Of a stretch of 23,396 nucleotides of DNA, positions 15,514-22,802 are shown piece by piece. Source of the stretch: SURF-33 sp964598885 (GTDB taxonomy: Bacteria; Desulfobacterota; Desulfobacteria; Desulfobacterales; Desulfosalsimonadaceae). The first letter of the stretch is position 1, and every line of letters starts with the position of its first letter. The notes beneath the pieces are model-generated. The model made no database searches. It saw nothing but the letters and a program-made list of their open reading frames with translations, and was not told the origin of the DNA. The translations under genes were made by a program, and so were the position numbers. The stretch lies in assembly GCA_964598885.1 (NCBI GenBank), contig CAZRES010000038.1:1-23396 (forward strand). The letters run 5' to 3'.

Positions 15514-16086
15514 ATGGAATTCCCATGCGGATGCCGGGAAACCGCTGAGAACCCGCAAACCAACGTCACTCTGATCGGCATGCCCGGCGCGGGCAAAAGC
15601 ACCATCGGCATCATTTTAGCCAAATATCTGGCATGCGGATTTATCGACACCGACATTCTGATCCAGATCAACCACCAGAAATCCCTCCAGCAAATCCTGG
15701 ATGAAACCGGCTATATGAATCTTCGCCGAATCGAAGAAATGGAAATTTTAAAGCTCAACATCGACAATCACGTTGTCGCCACGGGCGGCTCCGCGGTTTA
15801 CAGCGAAAAAGCCATGGCTCATCTGCAAAAAATCTCGACAATTGTTTTTCTCGAGGTGGCCGCTCATGTCCTGGAAAAACGGATCCATAATTATGCCACC
15901 CGGGGAATCGCCAAATCTTCCGGCCAATCCTTTACCCAGCTGTTCGACGAACGGCAGTCGCTCTACGAAAAATACGCCGACATTGTGATCGACTGTGCGG
16001 CCATGGATCAGGAGGAGATCGCGGAACTAATTTATCGGGACCCTTCATGGACGACCCGATTGCGACCCTCGTTTTTGGCCCGATAA
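15514..16086 (+). CDS. aroK: Shikimate kinase family protein
   Basis: A 190-residue P-loop kinase. GMPGAGKST (about 23-31) is the Walker A loop; FIDTD provides the conserved Asp pair, LRRIEE the substrate-binding Arg, and the late ERQSLYEKYAD block the second Arg, all as in shikimate kinases. The usual GGG substrate loop reads ATGGSAV, with Ser in the third position. Shikimate kinase phosphorylates shikimate in aromatic amino acid synthesis. Membership of a glycogen operon is odd, and related small kinases act on other substrates, so the substrate is a reasonable guess only. AAGGAT overlaps the stop of the branching-enzyme gene and serves as ribosome site. The last 55 bases overlap, tail to tail, the diguanylate-cyclase gene on the other strand, and no terminator is visible between them. 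Confidence 0.75.
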   Translation: MEFPCGCRETAENPQTNVTLIGMPGAGKSTIGIILAKYLACGFIDTDILIQINHQKSLQQILDETGYMNLRRIEEMEILKLNIDNHVVATGGSAVYSEKAMAHLQKISTIVFLEVAAHVLEKRIHNYATRGIAKSSGQSFTQLFDERQSLYEKYADIVIDCAAMDQEEIAELIYRDPSWTTRLRPSFLAR

Positions 16087-16940
16087 AGCGCGCGATCCGC
16101 CGCCTCCAGGATGGTGTCCACCGTGTTGCCGACAACGGCGAGGGCCACGCCGATACTTAACGTAACCGACAGCTCGCCTGACTTTGTTGCTATTTGACTA
16201 TTGGCGATTTTATGGCACAATCGTTCAAAAAGAAAAATACAGTCCGCTTCTTTCTTGAGCGGCGTGATCAGCAGAAATTCTTCTCCGCCCAGACGGCCCA
16301 CAAAATCGTATTCCCGGAGGCTTGCCTTCAGGATTCCTGCAATCCCGCAAAGAACCTCATCGCCGACCCGATGTCCGCGGGTATCGTTGATCTGTTTGAA
16401 GTGGTCCACATCGCACATGGCCACGGCCAGTGCATCGGTATAGCGGCCCGCCCGGGCAAGTTCCCGCTGGAGATGATCGAGAATGGCCCGGCGGTTCAAA
16501 AGACCGGTCAATGGATCATGGGTGGCCTGGTGGGCCAGGGTTTCCCGGCTTTGGAGCAGGGCGTTCTGCATTTCAATTACCCGGCGGCCGACTGCCACCC
16601 GGGCCAGAAGAACACCCATATCAAACGGTTTGGCCAGATAATCATCGGCGCCGGTCTCCAACCCCTTGATAATGTCCGATTGACCGTCTTTGGCAGTCAG
16701 CAGAATCAGGTAAGGCGGCTGTTCGGTTTTCAACGCGCGGACCCGTCGAATCACCTCCAGACCGTCCATTTCGGGCATCACCCAGTCGAGTATGGCAAGT
16801 CTGGGCGCATCGCGCTCCCGGAGCATTTCCCACGCCGTTTTTCCGGCGGTGGTTGCCGTAACCTCATAACCCGCTTTTTCCAATACCTGAACCAAAAGCG
16901 CCCGGGAACTGACGTCATCTTCCGCAATCAAAATCTTCAT
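16032..16940 (-). CDS. Response regulator diguanylate cyclase (REC-GGDEF)
   Basis: A 302-residue two-domain protein predicted to make cyclic di-GMP when phosphorylated. Residues 1-120 are a receiver: EDD at 7-9, phosphoacceptor D52 in ILDWVMPEMDG, the TAK switch near 82 and a KPF lysine near 104. A short helical linker leads to a GGDEF domain from about 135 (HDPLTGLLNRRAI, CDVDHFKQIND). The active site is GGEEF at 218-222, a functional variant, and an RxxD inhibitory site (REYD, 209-212) lies exactly five residues before it, so product feedback is expected. The closing ADRALYRAKNEGRN block is intact. The architecture resembles PleD/WspR. Its ATG overlaps the stop of the hybrid kinase gene by 4 bases (ATGA), which makes that kinase its likely phosphodonor. 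Confidence 0.92.
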   Translation of the reverse strand: MKILIAEDDVSSRALLVQVLEKAGYEVTATTAGKTAWEMLRERDAPRLAILDWVMPEMDGLEVIRRVRALKTEQPPYLILLTAKDGQSDIIKGLETGADDYLAKPFDMGVLLARVAVGRRVIEMQNALLQSRETLAHQATHDPLTGLLNRRAILDHLQRELARAGRYTDALAVAMCDVDHFKQINDTRGHRVGDEVLCGIAGILKASLREYDFVGRLGGEEFLLITPLKKEADCIFLFERLCHKIANSQIATKSGELSVTLSIGVALAVVGNTVDTILEAADRALYRAKNEGRNRVVHEGSR

Positions 16941-19900
16941 GCATGTCTTACCTGAAAAACGTTTGCGTCTTTTCGTATGGACTGCTGCAATCGCTGAAAC
17001 CGCGTTTCCAGTTCCGTCATGAGGTGTTTTGCCTGCTCCAGATTTTTTGCTGCCGCGTCTTTTTCAATTTCAAGAGCTGTGGCGGCAAAAGCTTCTCCTC
17101 CCACATTGCGCGCTGCCCCGTAAATCATATGGGCCTGATGTTCGGCACGAAGATAATTACCGCGTTCCAGATGGTCTTTCAATGATATGATCTGTTTCGG
17201 GATATCATCCAAGAAGGCTTGGATGACAACCTGCGCCAGTTCTGCGTCCTGGGCCAGCCGGGTCATCATGCCCCTCCGGTCCCAGTCCTGCGGCACCGCA
17301 AAGGAAGTCTTTTCAGCCTTACTCCGGTTGTTTTCCCATCGGGACCGGCCGGATGGCATCTGATCGGAAGGGAGCCATTTTTTCAATACAGCCGCCAGAT
17401 CATGCAGGATCAAGGGTTTGGAAACATAATCGTTCATCCCGGCTTCCAGGCATTTCTCCCGGTCGCCTCGCAAGGCATGGGCCGTCATGGCAATAATGGG
17501 AATATCAGAGTTGCTTCTAGTCGACGCCGGGTCACGGATTTTCCGGGTGGTGTCAAACCCGTCCATTCCCGGCATCTGAACGTCCATAAACACCAGATCA
17601 TAGGGAATGGCGGCAATGGTTTCGATTGCTTCGGCGCCGTCGGCAACCGCGTCGACATGCAGACCGAGTTTTTTCAATATGCCGACGGCGACCTGCTGAT
17701 TGGTGCTATTATCCTCCACCACCAGCACCCGCCCGGCACCGACCTCACACCGGTGCAGGGTTTCACCGGCCTTATGATTCCCAACCCGGGAGCGCCCGCC
17801 GTCATCCGCAACATGGGTGTCGATTGGCGCCGGCACCGTCATATCCGTTAATTTCCGCTGGCAAAGCGGTTCGACCGTGTCTTCTTGATCCGATAATCCA
17901 AAACGCACCGTGAACCAGAAAGTAGAACCATCTCCCGGCCGGCTTTCAACGCCGATTTCCCCGCCCATCATTCTCACCAGTTCCCTTGAAATGGCCAGTC
18001 CCAGCCCCGTGCCCCCGTATCGGCGCGTGGTGGAGGCATCCACCTGCATGAATTTTTCAAAAAGCTGATCATGCATGTCCTCGGGAATGCCGATTCCCGT
18101 GTCGCGCACCTCGAACCGCAACAGAGTTTCGCCAAGGGTTTCCGCATCCGTTGACACTCTGATGGCCACTTCCCCTTCATCGGTGAACTTGACGGCATTG
18201 TCCACCAGATTGGTGAGAATCTGACGCAGACGTCCGGGATCTCCCCGCAACCGCGCGGGAATAAGCGGGTCAGCGTCGCATACCAGTCTCAGGCCTTTTT
18301 GCCGGGCCTGGACCGCCATGGTGGCCGCGAAATCCTTCAGAAAACGGGAAACATCGAAATTTAAAACTTCCAATTCCAACTTGTGGGCTTCGATCTTGGA
18401 AAAATCGAGAATGGCGTTGATCATGGTCAGCAGACTTTCCGCGCTGGAACGCACCGCCTCCGCGTGTTGTCGCTGTTCCGCATCCAATGCCGTCTCAAGC
18501 AGCAGACCGGCCATGCCGATGATCCCGTTCATGGGAGTCCGGATTTCATGACTCATATTGGCAAGAAACATGCTTTTGGCGGCATTGGCCTGATCCGCCT
18601 GTTGTTTGGCCTCCATGATTTCGTTTTCAATCCGGTTTCGGATCAATCCGTCGGCCAGAATATTGCCGAGAATCCGCAGCATTTCCATCTGCTCGTCAGT
18701 TAATTCGTTTTTGTCCCGGATGGCCTCAAATCCAAAGCAACCCAGCAACTGTTCATTTTTGATCAAGGGCATGTAAAGAATGGATTGGATCTGCCGGTCC
18801 TTCATTTTCATTTTATCCGGTCCCTCGGGAAGCAAATCCACATCCGGAACATAAAGTATTTTCTGGTCCTGGATGCAGCGGGCGATAACAGGAACATTGG
18901 CCAATGGATACACCTGCCGCGCGTCCGTGACCGGCGCCACACCTTCCGCGCACCATTCATGGGTATTAGACGCATGTCCGTGCTCATGTGCGAACTGAAA
19001 CAAAAACATCCGGTCCACATTCAAAAACCGACCGCATCGGAGAAGCATCTGATTGATTTTTCGATCGATATTTTTCGTGGTTGCATTGATGAAATCAGCG
19101 GAAACATCGGCAATCAGTTTTTGAAAACTTGCCCGGTACCGAAGCTGTTCCTCCAGATTTTTACGCATGGTGATGTCCCGGGCCACCGCGTAGATCCGTT
19201 CTTCCTCCGGCCTGGCCCGCCACTCAATCCATCGGTAGGTGCCATCTTTGCAGAGATACCGGTTTTCAAAACTTAAAATTTCTTTCTGATCCGATAATTC
19301 GGCCATGACGGCCCGGGTGGAAGTTACGTCATCGGGATGAATCAATTCCAGATAGCGGCGGCCCTCGAGTTGGGCAATGGGATATCCCAGCACATGTTCC
19401 CATTCCGGGTTCAGACGGAGGAATCTGCCATGGGTGTCGGCGATACACAACAGATCAAGGCTTGAAGTAAAATACCGATCCAGTTCTTCGCTTTTTTTCC
19501 GCAACGCTTCTTCGGCCCGCTTTCGTTCGGTGATATCCCGGGAAAGACCGTAAATCCCGATCATAACCCCGTTTTCATTGCGCAGCGCCCGGATGGTGTT
19601 GTCAAGCCATATCGTTGTCCCGTTTTGATGATAAAATTCCACCTCCACGGAAAAGGACCGGTCGGGATCAAATCCCCCGTTCTGTTCGCGGTCCAGTTCC
19701 CGGCGTAAAATCGACAGGACGCGGGCCAAGGATTCCGGCGTCATTTGTTCTTCAACGGACTGCTGCTTGCGCTCCTCGGGCGTAAATCCGAGAATGCGGG
19801 TCACCGAAGGGCTTACATAGGTGGTGGTGAGATTCATATCCAGGATCCAGGCGATATCGCCCATTTTTTCGGCAAGAAAACGGTATTTCTCCTCACTCTT

Positions 19901-20047
19901 CCGGAGCGCGGCCTGGGTGCGTCGCAGTTCCGCGTTTTGTTTCTCAAGCTCGGTTTGATGCTGCCGCAATTCATGCAGCAGACGCTGGGTGTCTTTCCGC
20001 TCTTTTCGTGAATCCATGCGATGTGTCCCGCGTTTTTTCAGCGACAT
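16937..20047 (-). CDS. Hybrid sensor histidine kinase (coiled coil-PAS-PAS-GAF-HisKA-HATPase-REC-HPt)
   Basis: About 1036 residues from the ATG at 20047; no transmembrane segment, so a cytoplasmic sensor. Order: coiled coil (20-52), PAS/PAC (52-175, ending DITERKRAEE), second PAS/PAC (180-300, ending DITMRKNLEEQ), GAF (about 310-465), HisKA with H500 in NMSHEIRTPMNG, HATPase with N-box LTNLVDNAVKFT, DTGIGIP and GGTGLGLAIS, a receiver with D822 in FMDVQMPGMDG, and a C-terminal HPt domain with H973. The set forms a full His-Asp-His relay whose output receiver must be separate; the next gene, a REC-GGDEF protein overlapping by 4 bases, is the obvious candidate. The HPt motif is HMIYG rather than the usual HxLKG. 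The frame is open to a GTG at 20173, but those extra 42 residues look non-coding; no start has a strong ribosome site (ATG at 20017 is another option). Confidence 0.9.
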   Translation of the reverse strand: MSLKKRGTHRMDSRKERKDTQRLLHELRQHQTELEKQNAELRRTQAALRKSEEKYRFLAEKMGDIAWILDMNLTTTYVSPSVTRILGFTPEERKQQSVEEQMTPESLARVLSILRRELDREQNGGFDPDRSFSVEVEFYHQNGTTIWLDNTIRALRNENGVMIGIYGLSRDITERKRAEEALRKKSEELDRYFTSSLDLLCIADTHGRFLRLNPEWEHVLGYPIAQLEGRRYLELIHPDDVTSTRAVMAELSDQKEILSFENRYLCKDGTYRWIEWRARPEEERIYAVARDITMRKNLEEQLRYRASFQKLIADVSADFINATTKNIDRKINQMLLRCGRFLNVDRMFLFQFAHEHGHASNTHEWCAEGVAPVTDARQVYPLANVPVIARCIQDQKILYVPDVDLLPEGPDKMKMKDRQIQSILYMPLIKNEQLLGCFGFEAIRDKNELTDEQMEMLRILGNILADGLIRNRIENEIMEAKQQADQANAAKSMFLANMSHEIRTPMNGIIGMAGLLLETALDAEQRQHAEAVRSSAESLLTMINAILDFSKIEAHKLELEVLNFDVSRFLKDFAATMAVQARQKGLRLVCDADPLIPARLRGDPGRLRQILTNLVDNAVKFTDEGEVAIRVSTDAETLGETLLRFEVRDTGIGIPEDMHDQLFEKFMQVDASTTRRYGGTGLGLAISRELVRMMGGEIGVESRPGDGSTFWFTVRFGLSDQEDTVEPLCQRKLTDMTVPAPIDTHVADDGGRSRVGNHKAGETLHRCEVGAGRVLVVEDNSTNQQVAVGILKKLGLHVDAVADGAEAIETIAAIPYDLVFMDVQMPGMDGFDTTRKIRDPASTRSNSDIPIIAMTAHALRGDREKCLEAGMNDYVSKPLILHDLAAVLKKWLPSDQMPSGRSRWENNRSKAEKTSFAVPQDWDRRGMMTRLAQDAELAQVVIQAFLDDIPKQIISLKDHLERGNYLRAEHQAHMIYGAARNVGGEAFAATALEIEKDAAAKNLEQAKHLMTELETRFQRLQQSIRKDANVFQVRHA

Positions 20048-20220
20048 TGGTTCTTGCACGCCGGCTTCCCATTTGTCTTGATAACACGATGTTAAATAAG
20101 AAGACCGGATGATCATCGAATATGCATCGGTGAACAACTGGATATTGTACCGGCTCGATCGATGGATGTCCACTAGTTATTAAATCGACGTAAAAGAGTG
20201 AAAAGACCGGAGTTGGAAGG

Positions 20221-20319
20221 AATTAATCGGGGACAGCCACTGATTTTTTTAAAAATAGTGAATAATCCTGATTTTTTCGGAAAAAAATACACAAAATCAG
20301 TGGCTGTCCCCGATTAATT
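20221..20319. repeat. Palindromic element with perfect 27-bp inverted repeats (REP/MITE type)
   Basis: The 27 bases at 20221-20247, with core GGGGACAGCCACTGATTTT, recur as a perfect reverse complement at 20293-20319 around a 45-base AT-rich spacer with A and T runs. The right arm ends inside the stop codon of the HD-GYP gene and the left arm lies 173 bases before the start of the hybrid-kinase gene. The ATTAATCGGGGACAG type of core recalls repeats linked to REP-associated (Y1-type) transposases in many proteobacteria; that link is from memory and not proven here. No transposase gene is in the window. Transcribed, the pair would form a very stable stem-loop between two co-directional genes. 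Confidence 0.8.
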
Positions 20320-21419
20320 TAGATCACGATTTCACCATTATCAATGGCTTTGCAGCAGATGTCCGCGATATCCGGATCATAAAACCGGCCCTTGTTTTTG
20401 GTGATTTCGTCCTTGGCGATGGCAATGCCCAAAGCGGGTCGATAGGGCCGGTGGGACGCCATGGCTTCCACCACATCGGCCACGGCCAGTATTTTGGCGT
20501 CAAGGTGGATCTGCTCATCTTTCAGGCCATTGGGATATCCGGAACCGTCGAGCCGCTCGTGATGCTGGTAAATGATGTCGGCAAACGGATAGGGAAATTC
20601 GATTTCTTTGAGAATCTCATATCCGGTAAGGGGATGTTCCCGAATAATGTTCATTTCAGCCTGGGAAAGCCGTCCCGGCTTGCTTAAAATTTCAGCGGGT
20701 ACGGAAATTTTCCCGATGTCGTGAATGGAACCGGTCATTTTCAGATACATGATCCGCTCATCGGGAAAATCCATCCGGGCGCCGATCACCGCCGCGATAT
20801 CGCCCACCCGCTGCTGATGACCGGCGGTGTAGGGATCCCGGGACTCCACAGCCTTGGACATGGCCCGGATGATCCCGTTAACCATCAGGGTCAGGCGGGT
20901 ATTGGCCTGGATCAGACTCTGCCGCTTATCCTCGATGTCGTGTTCCAGATTTTCAATCTCAAAATGATTCTGGATCTCAAGCATCCGCCGCCGCAGAGCG
21001 TCTTTGACGCTGACCACCACCTGCTCCTTCTGAAACGGCTTGAGCAGATATCCATAGGCGCCGATGGAAATAGCCTCGTCAGCGACCTTTTTATCCCGGT
21101 TTCCGGTGATGATGATGGTTCCAATGGTGGGATATTCCCGCCGGATTTCCTCCAGAAGCTGAATGCCGGAGCGACCCGGCATGTTGATATCGCTGATCAC
21201 TAAATCCACGGAATGTTCGGCTAAAAATAAGCTGGCTTCATCGGCATCACCTGCCAAAATACAATGATAACCTTCTTTTTCCAGAATCCGCTTTAACAGA
21301 TTGCAAATGGATTCCTCATCATCGACAATCAGCAGGTGTTTAATGCCGGCGGCAAGAGGTTTGGTCGCTTTACCGGATGCATCGTTTATCCCTTCGGCGG
21401 TATGATTTGTGCGGTACAT
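20319..21419 (-). CDS. Response regulator with HD-GYP domain (c-di-GMP phosphodiesterase)
   Basis: 366 residues from the ATG at 21419, chosen because AAGGAG lies 8 bases upstream; a longer frame to 21455 would put that site inside the gene. Residues about 28-145 are a receiver (VDDEE, phosphoacceptor D77 in ISDINMPG, an ITG switch and a KPF lysine). A coiled coil near 150-180 leads to an HD-GYP domain: HDIGK with metal ligands H233 and D234, EHPLTGYEIL, HHERLDGSGYP starting at H286, and AVADVVEAM. All hallmark residues of active HD-GYP phosphodiesterases, which hydrolyse c-di-GMP to pGpG or GMP, are present. The layout is that of RpfG. It lies 63 bases after the cNMP/PilZ gene on the same strand and upstream of the hybrid kinase. 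Its stop codon overlaps the right arm of the palindromic element. Confidence 0.92.
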   Translation of the reverse strand: MYRTNHTAEGINDASGKATKPLAAGIKHLLIVDDEESICNLLKRILEKEGYHCILAGDADEASLFLAEHSVDLVISDINMPGRSGIQLLEEIRREYPTIGTIIITGNRDKKVADEAISIGAYGYLLKPFQKEQVVVSVKDALRRRMLEIQNHFEIENLEHDIEDKRQSLIQANTRLTLMVNGIIRAMSKAVESRDPYTAGHQQRVGDIAAVIGARMDFPDERIMYLKMTGSIHDIGKISVPAEILSKPGRLSQAEMNIIREHPLTGYEILKEIEFPYPFADIIYQHHERLDGSGYPNGLKDEQIHLDAKILAVADVVEAMASHRPYRPALGIAIAKDEITKNKGRFYDPDIADICCKAIDNGEIVI

Positions 21420-21482
21420 ATTGATTTCTCCTTGAAACCTGAGGTTATTTGCCATTGCCGCGTTCCTTTCCGACCTCTTGCT

Positions 21483-22559
21483 TCAGAGATAGGCCGTAAT
21501 GCCGGTATTTCTGGCGATTTCATGAACCCGGTGTTCATCCAACGGCGTTTTAAACCGCAGATGAACGGAACTTTCGCCAAAGGGGAGAAATCTTACGGAA
21601 ACGACGTCAGCCACTTTGGTCATTTCATGAACAATGTCATACTTGTGATACGAAAATGAAACCTGTGCCATGCTCTGATGCAGGTTGGCCGCTTCCCCCA
21701 CTCCCAGATTGGCGGCCATGCAGCAAAGCCCGCCCCTGGAAATATCGGCGATGGTCACGGATGAAGCCGGATCCACCAGATTCCCCTGTTTGTTGATCCT
21801 CTGGATCTGTCCCGTCAAGGCGGTCTGAAAACGGGGATGGGCCCGGCGAAACAGACCGTTATTGTTCTGAAGATTCAGTTTTTTTTGATGTGTTTCGCAA
21901 AACCCAACCAGTTTGGCTCCAATACCGGGATGGTCCACCAGAAGTTGCTGATAGGTTTTTTTATCCAGGTACGTGAGCTGCGCGTCTTCGATCACGATCA
22001 AGGTCGTGGTGTGGGTGGTATGGGTAAAAAACGTTTCCACTCCGCAGATATCGCCCTGGCCAAGCTTGGCCACGGCCACGTTTTTTTTAATCTGCTTGTC
22101 AAAACAACTCAGTTTGAGCTTTCCGGATTCGACAAAATAAAGCCGGTTATCGCAATCGCCCTGCTGAAAAACGCGCTGATGTCTTTTGACCGTCATGGTT
22201 TTGAGCAGATAATAAAACGCCACGGCCTCGCTGGCCGTGAATTTGTTAAAAAGCACGGCCCAGGGTTTAATTTTTTCAAAATCCATTGCCGCGGTCTTTT
22301 CCTTTTCAATGATTTCGCCGGCTTTGACGATCTCAGTAACGGCATTGGGCACGACTTCCATCATGGTGTCGCGGAGTTGCTCGGCCCGATCAAAGTCCTT
22401 ACGGCCGGCGTATCGAACAATGGCGTTATAAAAGGCCCGGACCACCTCGGCTTCGGATTTTCCCTGGATCAGTTTTTCAATAAAATCAGCTTGCATTATA
22501 CGAGGCACCGGTTGCTCAGTGATTTGGCATGATCTATTTTTTCGGAGATGGGCCTGCAT
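21483..22559 (-). CDS. Cyclic-nucleotide-binding-fold and PilZ domain protein
   Basis: 358 residues. A helical N-terminal part (about 22-95) precedes a cNMP-binding-like beta-roll at about 102-215 (RVFQQGDCDNRLYFVESGKLKLS, LGQGDICG). The phosphate-binding cassette is degenerate: where CRP has GEL and, later, an Arg, this protein has GVE and an HTTHTTT run without Arg, so cAMP binding is doubtful. A PilZ domain starts near 235 with RAHPR (R239, R243) and DISRGG (D272, S274, G277), the complete c-di-GMP-binding signature. No DNA-binding helix-turn-helix or membrane segment is seen, so output is probably by protein contact. Start at 22559 is chosen for AAGGAG 12 bases upstream; ATG at 22496 is an alternative. 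First gene of the four-gene signalling group. Confidence 0.85.
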   Translation of the reverse strand: MQAHLRKNRSCQITEQPVPRIMQADFIEKLIQGKSEAEVVRAFYNAIVRYAGRKDFDRAEQLRDTMMEVVPNAVTEIVKAGEIIEKEKTAAMDFEKIKPWAVLFNKFTASEAVAFYYLLKTMTVKRHQRVFQQGDCDNRLYFVESGKLKLSCFDKQIKKNVAVAKLGQGDICGVETFFTHTTHTTTLIVIEDAQLTYLDKKTYQQLLVDHPGIGAKLVGFCETHQKKLNLQNNNGLFRRAHPRFQTALTGQIQRINKQGNLVDPASSVTIADISRGGLCCMAANLGVGEAANLHQSMAQVSFSYHKYDIVHEMTKVADVVSVRFLPFGESSVHLRFKTPLDEHRVHEIARNTGITAYL

Positions 22560-22617
22560 TGTCCTGAATCTCTCCTTAGTTGATGCAAAATATTTTTTAC
22601 TGCTCTTTGCAATATTA

Positions 22618-22635
22618 ATTCAATAATCATGCCAA
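22618..22635 (-). promoter_or_regulatory. Candidate promoter of the signalling group (sigma-54-like or sigma-70-like)
   Basis: On the minus strand TTGGCAT is followed after 5 bases by TTGAAT, close to the sigma-54 pattern TGGCAC-N5-TTGCA but with GA in place of the near-invariant GC at -12. It lies about 60 bases before the PilZ gene start and next to a sigma-54 activator gene. An overlapping sigma-70 reading, TTGCAT-N17-TAATAT, is about equally good. Either would drive the gene starting at 22559. Confidence 0.28.
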
Positions 22636-22745
22636 TGCAAAATCCCCTTTACATCTTCATTATTTTTCAGGATATGGATGAAATCAGATGTATCGTCGAT
22701 TACAAATTCTTTCCACCGGCCCGGCCGGTTTTCCCGGCAATCGGG

Positions 22746-22767
22746 AAAAATTCCTGTTTAACAGGAA
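22746..22767 (-). terminator. Intrinsic terminator after the sigma-54 activator gene
   Basis: TTCCTGT (22751-22757) and ACAGGAA (22761-22767) form a perfect 7-bp stem with a 3-base loop; on the minus strand it is followed at once by five T. A second hairpin, TTTTCCCG/CGGGAAAA (22729-22736 with 22742-22749), lies directly downstream and shares the A/T run. The pair sits 36 bases past the stop codon of the activator gene and likely separates it from the signalling group. Confidence 0.5.
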
Positions 22768-22802
22768 AACCGCCCGCACCCGCCGCCGGCGCACTTTTTT
22801 CT

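Noticed and set aside
20048..20173. Upstream extension of the hybrid-kinase frame to a GTG
   Set aside because: The extra 42 residues show no domain or signal sequence, and the GTG has no ribosome site; the coding look begins near the ATG at 20047.
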